A DNA stretch of 64,000 bases from Chitinophaga alhagiae. Its GTDB lineage: Bacteria; Bacteroidota; Bacteroidia; Chitinophagales; Chitinophagaceae. Below are positions 1 to 8,920 of this stretch, piece by piece; the stretch's first letter is position 1, and each line of letters begins with the position of its first letter. Both the position numbers and the translations under genes were made by a program. The stretch covers positions 186,001-250,000 of the forward strand of contig NZ_QXMH01000001.1 of the NCBI RefSeq assembly GCF_003568665.1. The letters are read 5' to 3'. The notes beneath the pieces were generated by a model. That model saw only the letters and a list, made by a program, of their open reading frames with translations. It had not been told where the DNA came from and did not search any database.

Positions 1-2112
1 AAAGGCCAGTACCGGTGCGGCAGGCATGCCGCTCACCTTTACCCGGCAGCGGGGGTACCGGGCGGCAATTTCCTGCAGGCGGCAGACAAGCGTTTCTCCC
101 TTGCTCCATACTGCTTCTGCCACGCCTTCCCGCTCCATTTTGTCAAGCACGGCCAGCGCGGCAGCGGTGCCAACACCGTCCGTCCAGTAGCTGGACGATA
201 CGAAGGAGCTGACGGCTTCCTGCAACACCCAATCTTTCCCCACCACCGCGCCAAACGGGAAGCCGTTGCTCATGGCTTTGGCATATACCACCACATCCGG
301 CTCCACGCCCAAACGGCTCAATGCTCCCGGAAAACCGAAACGCAGGCCGCTGGTGATCTCATCTATGATAAAAACGGCGCCGGCCTTCCGGCAACGCTCC
401 TGCACTGCCTGCAGAAAACCATCTGCCGGCCATTGGCTTCTTACCGGCTCCATCACTATGGCTGCCAGCTTTCCTTCCATTTGCTGCAAGGCCTTGTCAA
501 GCGATTGCAAATCATTGTAGCGGAAGGTGGCGGCAGTACCTTTCAGTTCCCTGGGTACGCCTTTCGGCTCCAAACCGGGCAGCAGATGGCCATCCAGCGC
601 GGCCGCTTCTCCCAGGTTTGCGGCCAGGTACCAGTCGTGCCAGCCATGATAACCGCAAAATATCACACCGCTTTTGCCGGTGGCTGCCCGGGCCAGCCGT
701 ACGGCCACCGTCATGGCCTCACCGCCACCGCGTGCGAATTGTACCTTGCCGGCCCAGGGGTGCAGCTGCAGCAGGCGGTCTGCCAGTTCCTTTTCCTGCG
801 GGTTCACCAATGTGCAGTACGAGCCCATTTCTATGCGCCGCCTTACCGCGGCTACCACGTGCGGGTCTGCATAGCCCAGCAAAACAGCACCTACTCCGCC
901 CGCAAAATCAATATAGCGGCGCCCGTCAAGATCCCATACATACGCGCCGTTGGCCCTTTCAAAAAAAGCCGGCCAGGTATCCACATCATACATTTCGGCG
1001 CGTTTTGACAACAGGCCCGTGCCGCCGGGAATTTGCGTTTTGGTTTCCCGCCAGCGCCGCGGCCCGGCGGCATACGCCGTTGGAGCCACGTCTCCGGCGG
1101 CTTTTTTCAGGAGGTGTACGTTTAACAGGCGGAGGGAATTGTTCAGGAATATGTCTTCAATATCAGCCCGCGTCAATCCCATATCCAGGCAGGCTTCTTT
1201 CAGGCAAAGCAGCGATTCAATGCCGATCAGCGTCATCTCACTAGTGGTGGGCGCCTTCAAAGCGGGGTCCAGCACCTCGGGATGCAGCCAGAAAAAATAA
1301 TTGCCGGTAGTGACACACCTGCCCCTCATCTCACTAACCGGAAAATCGGAACCCCAGAGTATGCGGCGGGGGCCTAAAGCCTGTAAGGCCGCTTTGAATG
1401 ATTCCGACTCTGTAACAGCGGAGGTATCTATCCACACGTTATCCAGGTCTTGCAGGAAAGACAGGCCTGCGCGGCCGTTCCTGTAATTAAAGCTGCGCGC
1501 TACATGCGCCAGTATGACTTTTGCGTTCGGATATTGCAGGCACAGCCTGCGCAGCTCCTGCTGGTTGTCTTTATCATCCATAGCGCCGTCACGAACAATG
1601 TGAAGCAGCAGGATACCGGAAAACTCATGCAATATTTCCCACATCCACTCCGGTACGTATTCCGTAACAGACGCCTGCATGGTATCAGGCCGGCCGGCAT
1701 AAATATGATATACCTTGAAACCGATAAATTTCCCCTCCTGCAATTCGCGCCGGGCCTGCTCCCTGTCATCTTCCGGCGCTATCAGTTTCAGCGCAAGGCT
1801 TTTAGGGGTGCCGTTTTGCGACACTTCTTCATATACCCAGTTGTTCAGGTCATCTCTTGCAGCGGTGAGATGAGGCCCGGCAAAATACAACCCGTGGATC
1901 AGCCGGTCTCCCATATACCGCTTCAGGTAACGTTGGTGGGCGGCGCAATCCAGCACATCACGGGTACCCAGCCATGGGTATGCTTCGTTGCCATAGTGGG
2001 CCGGGTGAAAAGGGTGCGCATGGATATCATAAATCTCATCCGGCAGAAAATCCAGCAGCTCCTGTTGGATCAGCAACCGGTCTGTTTCTGAAATGTGTTG
2101 TAATATGCTCAT
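1..2112 (-). CDS. Amidohydrolase_2 / class III aminotransferase fusion (3' end cut by window edge)
   Basis: The frame is open from an ATG at 2112 to the window edge (704 codons), so the C-terminus is missing. Residues about 15-330 read as a metal-dependent amidohydrolase TIM barrel: His31 and His33 in DIHAH, a later LAHVAR and a GSDFP motif near the barrel end that would supply the metal-binding Asp. From about residue 345 the chain is a PLP fold-type I class III aminotransferase, closest in look to glutamate-1-semialdehyde aminomutase: YHGWHDW, DEITSGLRFG and AKAMSNG with the likely PLP lysine at 612. No signal peptide is visible, so it is probably cytoplasmic. It starts 12 bp after the MFS gene and is probably the last gene of the GMC operon. 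The two-domain fusion is unusual. I infer it acts on an aminated or amide/lactone intermediate of the same pathway; the substrate is unknown. Confidence 0.85.
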   Translation of the reverse strand, partial: MSILQHISETDRLLIQQELLDFLPDEIYDIHAHPFHPAHYGNEAYPWLGTRDVLDCAAHQRYLKRYMGDRLIHGLYFAGPHLTAARDDLNNWVYEEVSQNGTPKSLALKLIAPEDDREQARRELQEGKFIGFKVYHIYAGRPDTMQASVTEYVPEWMWEILHEFSGILLLHIVRDGAMDDKDNQQELRRLCLQYPNAKVILAHVARSFNYRNGRAGLSFLQDLDNVWIDTSAVTESESFKAALQALGPRRILWGSDFPVSEMRGRCVTTGNYFFWLHPEVLDPALKAPTTSEMTLIGIESLLCLKEACLDMGLTRADIEDIFLNNSLRLLNVHLLKKAAGDVAPTAYAAGPRRWRETKTQIPGGTGLLSKRAEMYDVDTWPAFFERANGAYVWDLDGRRYIDFAGGVGAVLLGYADPHVVAAVRRRIEMGSYCTLVNPQEKELADRLLQLHPWAGKVQFARGGGEAMTVAVRLARAATGKSGVIFCGYHGWHDWYLAANLGEAAALDGHLLPGLEPKGVPRELKGTAATFRYNDLQSLDKALQQMEGKLAAIVMEPVRSQWPADGFLQAVQERCRKAGAVFIIDEITSGLRFGFPGALSRLGVEPDVVVYAKAMSNGFPFGAVVGKDWVLQEAVSSFVSSSYWTDGVGTAAALAVLDKMEREGVAEAVWSKGETLVCRLQEIAARYPRCRVKVSGMPAAPVLAF

Positions 2113-2124
2113 GTCCAATATAAA

Positions 2125-3378
2125 TTAGTTAGCAGAATCGTATTTCGGGCGGATCAGCAGCAGCATCACCACGGCCAGCAATAAAACAATCGCGGAAAGC
2201 TGGAACATCAACCGAAGATCGAGATGCCTGTCCCGCAACATACCGCCGGCATATAAGCCGAGCCCGCCCACCAGGCAGCCAACCGCATTGAGCGTACCGT
2301 ATGCTGAAGAGCGGAACTCGGGGCCCACAATTTCACAAAGCATCGGCATCAGGTTGGCGTCCCCGAAAATGCGGGTCGTTGAAAATATCATAAATCCTAC
2401 CGCCGTTACAAGCAGTACCGTGGAATGGCTGGCAAAGTAAACGCAGGGGGCGGCTATCAGCAAACCCAATACCGGCACCAGAAAACGCCCTTTCTTAAAC
2501 CGCCTGGCCGCACGGTCTGCCAGAAAGCCGCCCAGGATGGCGCCGCCAAAGCCAAAGGGGTGCAGGTAAGCCGTGGCGTATACGCCCGCCTCTGTTTGCG
2601 ATAACTGGTATTCCTCCATGTAGAAGGTGGGCAGCCAGCCGATGGTCATCCATCCAACTATACCCAGTAACGCATAAAAGATCAGCAGCAGCAAATAATT
2701 CCTGCTCCGCATAATTCTTCCGAACGACCTGAAAAAGCCGGGCATGGTCATGAGGGGTGTTGCCGTGGCGCTGTTTTCGGGTATTTCCGGCCGCCGGTCC
2801 TTCAAAAAGATCACCAGTATAAACGCGTGTACAATACCCATACCGCCAAACACGGCAAACGCTGTGGACCAGTGATATGTTTCTGCCAGCCAGCCGCCCA
2901 CAAAACCCAGGCTCTGCCCCAGCATCACGCCCGCTACATGAATGCCGGTGGCCAGTGAACGGGTACGCCCGGTGTGATAGCTGACGATCAGACCAAGCGC
3001 CGCGGGGAAATAACAACCTTCGCTCAGACCCATCAGCACCCTTGTCAGCAGCAACTGGTTGAAAGTGGTGGCATAACCGGTAACCCATGTTACCAGCGAC
3101 CAGGCAAGCAGGCTGCCGATAATGATCTTGCGGCGGCTGAACCGGTCTGCCAGGAACCCTGATATGGGGCTTACGATCCCATACGTCCATAAAAAAGCGG
3201 AGGTAAGCAAACCGAACTCTGCGTCCGTCATAGGTATGCTCTCCAGTACAGAGGCCCGCATGGTGGTAATCGTCATTCTGTCCAGGTAATTCAGGCAGCC
3301 TACCACACACAGCAACCCCAACATTAACCAGGCCCCTTTGGGCGTTTTTGACGTATCGGCGTTCAAGGTTTCGGGCAT
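2125..3378 (-). CDS. MFS transporter, likely sugar-acid or organic-anion type
   Basis: 417 aa with about twelve hydrophobic segments, the usual size and layout of a major facilitator protein. The loop after the second segment has GFLADRFSRRK, matching the MFS signature between helices 2 and 3, and a second copy-like GGFLADRAARR follows helix 8. This resembles the anion:cation symporter (hexuronate/phthalate) branch. It sits in the inner membrane and would import the product released by the periplasmic enzymes of the island. It lies between the dehydrogenase small subunit (57 bp upstream) and the amidohydrolase-aminotransferase fusion (12 bp downstream), so it is probably co-transcribed. The substrate cannot be told from sequence. 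Confidence 0.85.
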   Translation of the reverse strand: MPETLNADTSKTPKGAWLMLGLLCVVGCLNYLDRMTITTMRASVLESIPMTDAEFGLLTSAFLWTYGIVSPISGFLADRFSRRKIIIGSLLAWSLVTWVTGYATTFNQLLLTRVLMGLSEGCYFPAALGLIVSYHTGRTRSLATGIHVAGVMLGQSLGFVGGWLAETYHWSTAFAVFGGMGIVHAFILVIFLKDRRPEIPENSATATPLMTMPGFFRSFGRIMRSRNYLLLLIFYALLGIVGWMTIGWLPTFYMEEYQLSQTEAGVYATAYLHPFGFGGAILGGFLADRAARRFKKGRFLVPVLGLLIAAPCVYFASHSTVLLVTAVGFMIFSTTRIFGDANLMPMLCEIVGPEFRSSAYGTLNAVGCLVGGLGLYAGGMLRDRHLDLRLMFQLSAIVLLLAVVMLLLIRPKYDSAN

Positions 3379-3435
3379 GTAATCGTATATTTTTCGCTGT
3401 TAGTAATTTAATCAATTTCCCTGTGCAACTGCAAA

Positions 3436-4128
3436 TTATCCCTGGTGGTCGTCCCAGGTCATGAGCGTGCCCCTGTCTTCCGGCCTGACGTACAAATGCA
3501 GGTACCTGGGGTCATATGCCACATCATACTCTTTCAGCACTTCTTCCGGCGCCCCGTCCCATGCATTGGGCGTATTACCCATATACCCCAGGTCTTTCAA
3601 GCCTATTTTACTGGTAAAGTAACCTGTGGTGCATAAATTCCGCACCTGGTTAAAAAAGCCCGCGCCTGCCAGAAAATCCTTTTCCACTTTCCCGGGATAT
3701 GCAATTTTGTCGAGCAACGCCGCCTGCTCATTACGCGTTGCGGCTATAAAAGATCTTCCATACAGTTCCCTGGAGGTAATATCCATCCAGCCCAGGCCAC
3801 CGCGCAGGGGCAATTGAAGCGGCGGCTGGTCTTTCACTATAAACTCGATAAAATCCACTACACCGGCGGCTGTAGCGCCGCCTGTTTCCCCATCGGCAGG
3901 TATGATCCAGTCACAAATGCCGGCCAGTGTTTTCCGCTCGTGTGCTGTAAAAAATGTCTCCGCGTGCAGGCTGGCATCGTATGCGGCTTCCTGCGCCGTT
4001 CTGCCGTATAATTCTACCGGCATCGCTTTCTGCCCGGCAGAACCGGAGCGGCCGCTGCAACCGGCCAGCAGCAGGCTTGCCTGCAACGAGCCTATTCCCA
4101 ATATTTTCAGTGACTCCCTTCTATCCAT
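3436..4128 (-). CDS. Gluconate 2-dehydrogenase subunit 3 family lipoprotein
   Basis: 230 aa. The N-terminus carries a twin-arginine-like RRESLKILG followed by a hydrophobic stretch and the lipobox LLAGC (Cys24), so it is predicted to be exported folded and lipid-anchored. The remainder matches the Gluconate_2-dh3 type: ICDWIIPADGETGGA early, a GGLGWMD-type middle and a C-terminal segment with MTWDDH. In known systems this small subunit partners a flavin GMC dehydrogenase and is needed for its export or maturation. The GMC gene starts immediately upstream and ends 5 bp before this start, which fits a two-subunit complex. Confidence in the family is good; the electron acceptor is not known, and no cytochrome c subunit is present in the window. 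Confidence 0.82.
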   Translation of the reverse strand: MDRRESLKILGIGSLQASLLLAGCSGRSGSAGQKAMPVELYGRTAQEAAYDASLHAETFFTAHERKTLAGICDWIIPADGETGGATAAGVVDFIEFIVKDQPPLQLPLRGGLGWMDITSRELYGRSFIAATRNEQAALLDKIAYPGKVEKDFLAGAGFFNQVRNLCTTGYFTSKIGLKDLGYMGNTPNAWDGAPEEVLKEYDVAYDPRYLHLYVRPEDRGTLMTWDDHQG

Positions 4129-4133
4129 TTACT

Positions 4134-5873
4134 TTATAAATTTTTCTTCCTGAATTGATCGATCATGTATTCGGCAGCGCGGAGCGACAAGGCCAGAATG
4201 GTCCACGTAGGGTTTTTATCCGCCTGCGAAACAAAAGGCCCGCCATCCACTACAAACAGGTTCCGGCAATCGTGCGCCTGGTTGTACTTGTTCAATACAG
4301 ACCTTGATGGATCGTTCCCCATGCGGGTAGTGCCCACCTCATGAATAATGGCGCCCGGCTTTGCCAGCCCGTATTGCTCGCTTTCACCGGGTTTCTCCCC
4401 GTTAGGCACACCACCCATCTGATGGATCAATTCTTCAAACGTATCGTGCATATGACGGGCCTGCTTCAGCTCCTGGTCCGTCCACTGGTAGTGGAACTGC
4501 AGAACAGGGATACCCCATTTATCTACGGTAGCGGGATCAATTTTGCAATAGTTGCTTTCCAGTGCAATACTTTCACCACGTCCTGCAAATGAAACGGTGG
4601 CGCCGTAAAACCGTTTTACATCTTCCTTCCAGGAAAGGCCGTACCCGCCGGCAGGTTTCTGCTGCCCGTTCTTGTCAGGGTATTTCCCGTTCAGCGCTTG
4701 TATGCCGAACCCGAAACCATACATGGGCATGGTCATTCCACCGCCCAGCTCAACGTGATAACCGCGGGCAAAACCGAGTTTTTTATTATCCAGCCACCAG
4801 GGAATGTAGGCGTGCATGCCGCCTACGCCATCTTCATTATACCGCTTCCGGTCCATCAGCTGTGGAATAAAAGCGCTGCGAACGGCCCCGGTGGAATCAT
4901 GCAGGTAACGCCCCACCATTCCGCTGGAATTGGCAACTCCGTTGGGAAACCGGGCTGAGCGGGAGTTCAGCAATATCCTCGCAGACTCACAGGCGCTCGC
5001 CGCCAGCACCACCACCCGCGCACGTACCCGGTACTCCTGCAAATCCGTTTTATCAATATACAGCACGCCCGTGGCGAGGCCTTCTGCATTTGTGAGCACC
5101 TCGCGCACCATAGCGTTGGTATACACATCTACATGACCGGACTTCCTGGCAGGTTTGATCAGCACGGAAGAAGAGGAAAAATCGCCATACACGGAGCAGC
5201 CGCGGTTGCACTGGTTACAATAGAAGCACACGCCCCGGCTTTTGCTGATAGGGCGCGTCAATACGGACAACCTTGCGGGAATAACGGGGATATTGATCCT
5301 GGCGGCCGCTTTCTGGACCAGCAGTTCATGAAGACGCGGTTTGGGGGGCGGCAGAAAAAAACCGTCCGGTTCATTGTAAATCCCTTCACGCGTGCCAAAT
5401 ACGCCTATCATTTTATCTACGCGGTCATAAAAAGGCTTCACATCGTCATACGTAATGGGCCAGTCGTCTCCCAGCCCGTCAATGCTTCTGCGCCGGAAAT
5501 CGTCAGGGCCGAAACGCAGGGAAATACGCCCCCAGTGATTGGTCCTTCCGCCTATCATGCGGGAGCGGTACCACCGGAACTCCGTATCCTTCGTGTTGGT
5601 ATAAGGCTCTCCTTCTATTTTCCATCCACCCAGGGAAGCGGTAAACTCGCCAATGTCCCGGACCGTGCCAGCGCCCCTGCGCGGAGACTGGTAAGGCCAT
5701 TTCAATTGTGTTTGCTGTTCCGGGTCTGCCGGGTCGTAATCTGGCCCCGCTTCAATTAATGCTACCCGCAAACCAGCGTCTGATAAAGTTTTTACGGCCA
5801 TTCCACCGCCGGCACCAGACCCTACTATCAGCACGTCATATGCTTCTTCTCGTTCTATTATTTCGAATCCCAT
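4134..5873 (-). CDS. GMC-family FAD-dependent dehydrogenase, large subunit
   Basis: 579 aa. The Rossmann FAD-binding motif GSGAGG is at residues 18-23 with the following acidic strand end LIEAG. The C-terminus holds the active-site pair of GMC enzymes, a His in HEVGTTRMG (about 511) and an Asn in NPTWTILALS (about 554). Around residue 220 there is a cysteine cluster CFYCNQCNRGC, reminiscent of the 3Fe-4S-binding cysteines of bacterial FAD-dependent glucose and fructose dehydrogenases, so electrons may leave through a cluster. It has no signal peptide of its own and is probably co-exported with the Tat-type small subunit encoded 5 bp downstream. Expected role: oxidation of a sugar or sugar-alcohol hydroxyl in the periplasm. 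It is the first gene of its operon. Confidence 0.85.
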   Translation of the reverse strand: MGFEIIEREEAYDVLIVGSGAGGGMAVKTLSDAGLRVALIEAGPDYDPADPEQQTQLKWPYQSPRRGAGTVRDIGEFTASLGGWKIEGEPYTNTKDTEFRWYRSRMIGGRTNHWGRISLRFGPDDFRRRSIDGLGDDWPITYDDVKPFYDRVDKMIGVFGTREGIYNEPDGFFLPPPKPRLHELLVQKAAARINIPVIPARLSVLTRPISKSRGVCFYCNQCNRGCSVYGDFSSSSVLIKPARKSGHVDVYTNAMVREVLTNAEGLATGVLYIDKTDLQEYRVRARVVVLAASACESARILLNSRSARFPNGVANSSGMVGRYLHDSTGAVRSAFIPQLMDRKRYNEDGVGGMHAYIPWWLDNKKLGFARGYHVELGGGMTMPMYGFGFGIQALNGKYPDKNGQQKPAGGYGLSWKEDVKRFYGATVSFAGRGESIALESNYCKIDPATVDKWGIPVLQFHYQWTDQELKQARHMHDTFEELIHQMGGVPNGEKPGESEQYGLAKPGAIIHEVGTTRMGNDPSRSVLNKYNQAHDCRNLFVVDGGPFVSQADKNPTWTILALSLRAAEYMIDQFRKKNL

Positions 5874-5962
5874 ACCTGTTTTAAATGTAATTTGAAACCC
5901 TGTATACGGTCCATTAAAATTATTAGGGAAGCCGTGTCCTTACTACCTATTTCCTATATTTA

Positions 5963-5976
5963 AGTAACACTATCTT
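5963..5976 (-). promoter_or_regulatory. Candidate operator, 14-bp motif shared with 32330-32343
   Basis: The 14 bases AGTAACACTATCTT (plus-strand reading) lie about 90 bp before the GMC dehydrogenase start and occur identically about 75 bp before the start chosen for the six-gene operon at 32255. Both copies have the same orientation to the downstream operon. A 14-mer match somewhere in 64 kb is not rare by chance. The interest is that both lie just before the first gene of a catabolic operon. Confidence 0.35.
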
Positions 5977-5986
5977 TCAAAACGGC

Positions 5987-6025
5987 AAAAAAAACCAGCC
6001 TGTCAAAATAGCTTCGATAGGCTGG
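5987..6025 (-). terminator. Rho-independent terminator after the second SusCD operon
   Basis: On the minus strand a 10-bp stem (CCAGCCTATC pairing with GACAGGCTGG, one wobble) with an 11-base loop is followed by eight consecutive T residues. It lies 25 bp after the stop of the propeller hydrolase at 6050 and before the GMC operon, so it separates the two transcription units. Confidence 0.85.
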
Positions 6026-6049
6026 CTGGCTAACCATTGATGAAAAATA

Positions 6050-7306
6050 TCACACATCCCAGATAGATGCTGTTTCCGCCAGGTGAATCATGGAAGTGGC
6101 ATCTCCATCTGTTACCTTATGGTTGTGGGTGTAGTTACAGCCGGTATAGAACAGGTACCAGCGCCCTTCAAAGGGCACCAGCCCTGTTGCAGGGTAAAGG
6201 CATAAACTGTCCTGGTCCGCTCCCGGCCATCCCCGGGCAATCCAGGGCAGGTTGCGGCAGGGGCGTTCCCAGTGAATGCCATCGCGGGAATAGCACCATT
6301 CAATGTCCATCGTTTGGTCTTTACAGCGGAAATGCCCCAGCATTCCCACTCTTCCTTTATCTGTATAGGTAACGTTCAGGTTGTAGAACTGCAGGTCTTC
6401 CGGGTCGTTCCCGTCAGGGGCCAGCACGCGTGACCTGCCGGTAAAGTGGATCCCGTCTTTGCTCACCATGCGGTCAATTACCCGTATAAAACCCGCCAGG
6501 TTATCATTACGCGCCCAGCGGGGATCACCGGGCTCCAGACCCATGAGGGTTACCGTATACAATTCAAAGGTGCCGTCCGCCAGCTGGTAAACGGTGGTGG
6601 CATCGTTACAGATCAAATGTTCCGGCGCATCTTTTTCATGCGCGGGCTTCGGGTTATTGCGTTTAAACGTGTCGCTTTTAGCCGTCACTTTCTGGCCGCT
6701 TGCCGTTACGCCGGTAAAGGTCACCGCCCGGTCGTTGGGGTGGTATAAACAGGGCTCGTGGGGAGTTAGCACGGTATAGTGCTGACCGTTTTCGCTCTCC
6801 GCCGCCAGAAACCGCACCACGCCTTTTCCGTGCGCCCAGAAATACAAACGGTGCCGGCCGTTTTTGAGCTGTATATATACGGGCTGCACCGGGTTCCAGC
6901 CCGCCGGCAGGTTGCCAATAGACAACCCGCCCGGCCCGGGTGTTCCCTCGGACAATTGTGCCAGCTGCACATCCATTTGCTGACCCGGTACGCCTTCCGC
7001 ATAACCGATATTAAAAGTCTGCGGTTTTTCAGGAATAGCAGAAAACCAGATACGCCACTTCCCGTTGCCTAAAGGCACTGCCGGTGAATTAAAGTTCTGG
7101 ATGAACTTTCCTTTGATGACTTCTTCCGGCCTGAGCACGACTCCTTTTTTCCGCCATTTTACAGGTTTGCACGGGCGGGGTATTGCTCTCCCCTTTTTCC
7201 AGGCGTCCGCATCTTTCAGATCACCTGCGCCGGCGGTAGCGGGTAAAAATGCCGCAGTAGCCACCAGCGTAGCCTGTTGTAAAAAATTTCTTCTGTTCTG
7301 CCCCAT
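6050..7306 (-). CDS. Tat-exported five-bladed beta-propeller glycosidase-like protein
   Basis: 418 aa. The start is followed by a twin-arginine signal (RRNFLQQATL) and an Ala-rich cleavage region ending near AGAGD. The body has the repeated W/F-rich strands of five-bladed propeller hydrolases (GH32/43/62/68-like), for example GKWRIWFSAIPEK, GIHWERPCRN and GRWYLFYTGC near the C-terminus. The exact GH family and catalytic acids cannot be fixed by eye. It follows the M14 peptidase gene with a gap of 3 bp and is the last gene before a terminator. It resembles the protein at 30609-32255 in export signal and fold, so the island has two such enzymes. Likely location: periplasm or cell surface, acting on the captured glycan. 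Confidence 0.68.
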   Translation of the reverse strand: MGQNRRNFLQQATLVATAAFLPATAGAGDLKDADAWKKGRAIPRPCKPVKWRKKGVVLRPEEVIKGKFIQNFNSPAVPLGNGKWRIWFSAIPEKPQTFNIGYAEGVPGQQMDVQLAQLSEGTPGPGGLSIGNLPAGWNPVQPVYIQLKNGRHRLYFWAHGKGVVRFLAAESENGQHYTVLTPHEPCLYHPNDRAVTFTGVTASGQKVTAKSDTFKRNNPKPAHEKDAPEHLICNDATTVYQLADGTFELYTVTLMGLEPGDPRWARNDNLAGFIRVIDRMVSKDGIHFTGRSRVLAPDGNDPEDLQFYNLNVTYTDKGRVGMLGHFRCKDQTMDIEWCYSRDGIHWERPCRNLPWIARGWPGADQDSLCLYPATGLVPFEGRWYLFYTGCNYTHNHKVTDGDATSMIHLAETASIWDV

Positions 7307-7309
7307 AGG

Positions 7310-8920
7310 TTATTTTTTCTTGAGTTGGTCCAGCACTGCTTTTGGGGGCGTCCAGCCGTAGGAACGTTTTACGCCCGCTTCATACTCGCAGGTAAGAATG
7401 GCCATGTCCATACCGGCTGCTTTGGCCGGCGGAATGTTCACCTGCACCTGCAGGTACCCCTCTCCTTTCCAGGCCTGATACCCGTCTGCAGCGCTCTCTT
7501 TCAGCAGATGCCCGTTCAGCCGTACCTGCTTCAGCCTGGCGTTCTCGTAAGGCACCCTTACGCGAAGCCCCATACCATATTTGATGCCCGCCGAGTCCAA
7601 TGGTTTCCTGGTTGAGCGTTCAAATGCAAATTTGATATATGGGGTTGTTCTTAAAAAGGAAGCAATTGCATCTGTGTTGAAGCCCGGCTGTTGCCTGAGC
7701 CGCTCCACCAGCGTGTCCAGGTCCTCGTGCATCCAGCTGTTCCCCTTTGGTGTAAGCCCTACAAAAAAGCTTTCGCGGCCTTCCACTTCCGGGTATGCGA
7801 TACCATGGCTAAAAGCCGCCTGCTGCTGCCAGATGGTTACCCGGCTATTCCGCCGCTCTGTTGCGTTCTTTCCATAAGCCACTACGAATTTCCCCACAAA
7901 GGCATGCACTTTATTGACGGGGTAGCCCTGCACGTTCTCGTCTGACCAAACGCCGTTCCCTATCTTGAACAGCCCTTTGGCGCGCGCAACGGCGCTTTGC
8001 TCCCAGGCCACTTCGAGCGTGCTTAACAAGGTGTGGTATTTCAGATAGGCGTACTGCGCCGTATAGAACAGGGGGCGCCCCCGCCACAACTGGCCTTCTG
8101 CCGCCTGCATGTTAGCGCTCCAGTGCATTTGCTGCGCATCCGCCTCTGCGCGGTCTGAGGGGAAACCCTCTTTCCTCCCCGCTTCCAGCATGGCCTCGGT
8201 AATACGCCAGTCCCACGGACGCAGGTTGCTGTTGGAGTATGCCGTTCCCGTTACCTCGAACATGATCTGACCGCGAAAACTTTTACCGCGCAGTTGTTTG
8301 ATATGTTCCTGTTTGTATTCCTGCATACCGGTACCATGAATATCGAGATTGACATCGGGCCGGTAAGTATCAAAAACATGCAGCAGCGCCTTTACCTCCG
8401 GCGATTCATCCTGCCGGTTGTATGTGATGCCGTTGGTAAAATTCCATGATGTGGCGCCGCCACTGTTGTACGGGTCTATTTTTACCGAATTTCCGAACCG
8501 GTCGGTTTTAAAGAAGCCGTGCGGGTTCACGATGGGAATGAACAGTACCAGTTGCCTGTTCCTGGTTTCCACGGCCAGCGGATCGTTCCCCAGCAACCAT
8601 TCCAGCACAGACAACGTTCCGGTAACGCCTGAGCGTTCCGGCCCGCCGTGTATAGAGGTGATGAGGGCTACCTGCTTGTTGTTGTCCGGAATGCCCCGGT
8701 TGGTGATCTTTGCCAGGTAGATGCCGTCTCCTTCCAGTGTTTGCCCGATTTTTTCATACGCAAACCGGTCGGGGAATTGCCGCTGCCAGTAGGCCAGCGT
8801 GTGCTCATATTCCTCGAGCGTTAACCGGTGAAGCGGCGGTCCCTGCCATACCTGTGCGGACAAGGGGCCTGTTGCCAGCAACAGTGCGGCTAACAGGCAT
8901 TTTACATAGTTACTGCTCAT
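7310..8920 (-). CDS. M14 family zinc carboxypeptidase-like protein
   Basis: 536 aa with a signal peptide (hydrophobic LLAALLLATGPLSAQ, cleavage near residue 23). The catalytic domain occupies about 30-320: the first zinc site is His91 in SIHGGPERSG, the second zinc His is in NLDIHGTG, and the catalytic Glu is probably in STLEVAWEQ. Oddly, His91 and Glu95 are separated by three residues where M14 enzymes normally have HxxE. The C-terminal 200 residues look like beta-sandwich accessory domains. Its start overlaps the SusD stop by 11 bp, so it is translationally coupled to SusD. A peptidase in a glycan operon suggests the target is peptide-linked or amide-linked; it may instead be an amidase acting on a decorated sugar. 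Confidence 0.8.
   Translation of the reverse strand: MSSNYVKCLLAALLLATGPLSAQVWQGPPLHRLTLEEYEHTLAYWQRQFPDRFAYEKIGQTLEGDGIYLAKITNRGIPDNNKQVALITSIHGGPERSGVTGTLSVLEWLLGNDPLAVETRNRQLVLFIPIVNPHGFFKTDRFGNSVKIDPYNSGGATSWNFTNGITYNRQDESPEVKALLHVFDTYRPDVNLDIHGTGMQEYKQEHIKQLRGKSFRGQIMFEVTGTAYSNSNLRPWDWRITEAMLEAGRKEGFPSDRAEADAQQMHWSANMQAAEGQLWRGRPLFYTAQYAYLKYHTLLSTLEVAWEQSAVARAKGLFKIGNGVWSDENVQGYPVNKVHAFVGKFVVAYGKNATERRNSRVTIWQQQAAFSHGIAYPEVEGRESFFVGLTPKGNSWMHEDLDTLVERLRQQPGFNTDAIASFLRTTPYIKFAFERSTRKPLDSAGIKYGMGLRVRVPYENARLKQVRLNGHLLKESAADGYQAWKGEGYLQVQVNIPPAKAAGMDMAILTCEYEAGVKRSYGWTPPKAVLDQLKKK

Noticed and set aside
2495..3415. Long minus-strand frame inside the MFS gene region
   Set aside because: It overlaps the MFS gene in another frame and has no hydrophobic or domain pattern; the MFS frame has full family motifs.
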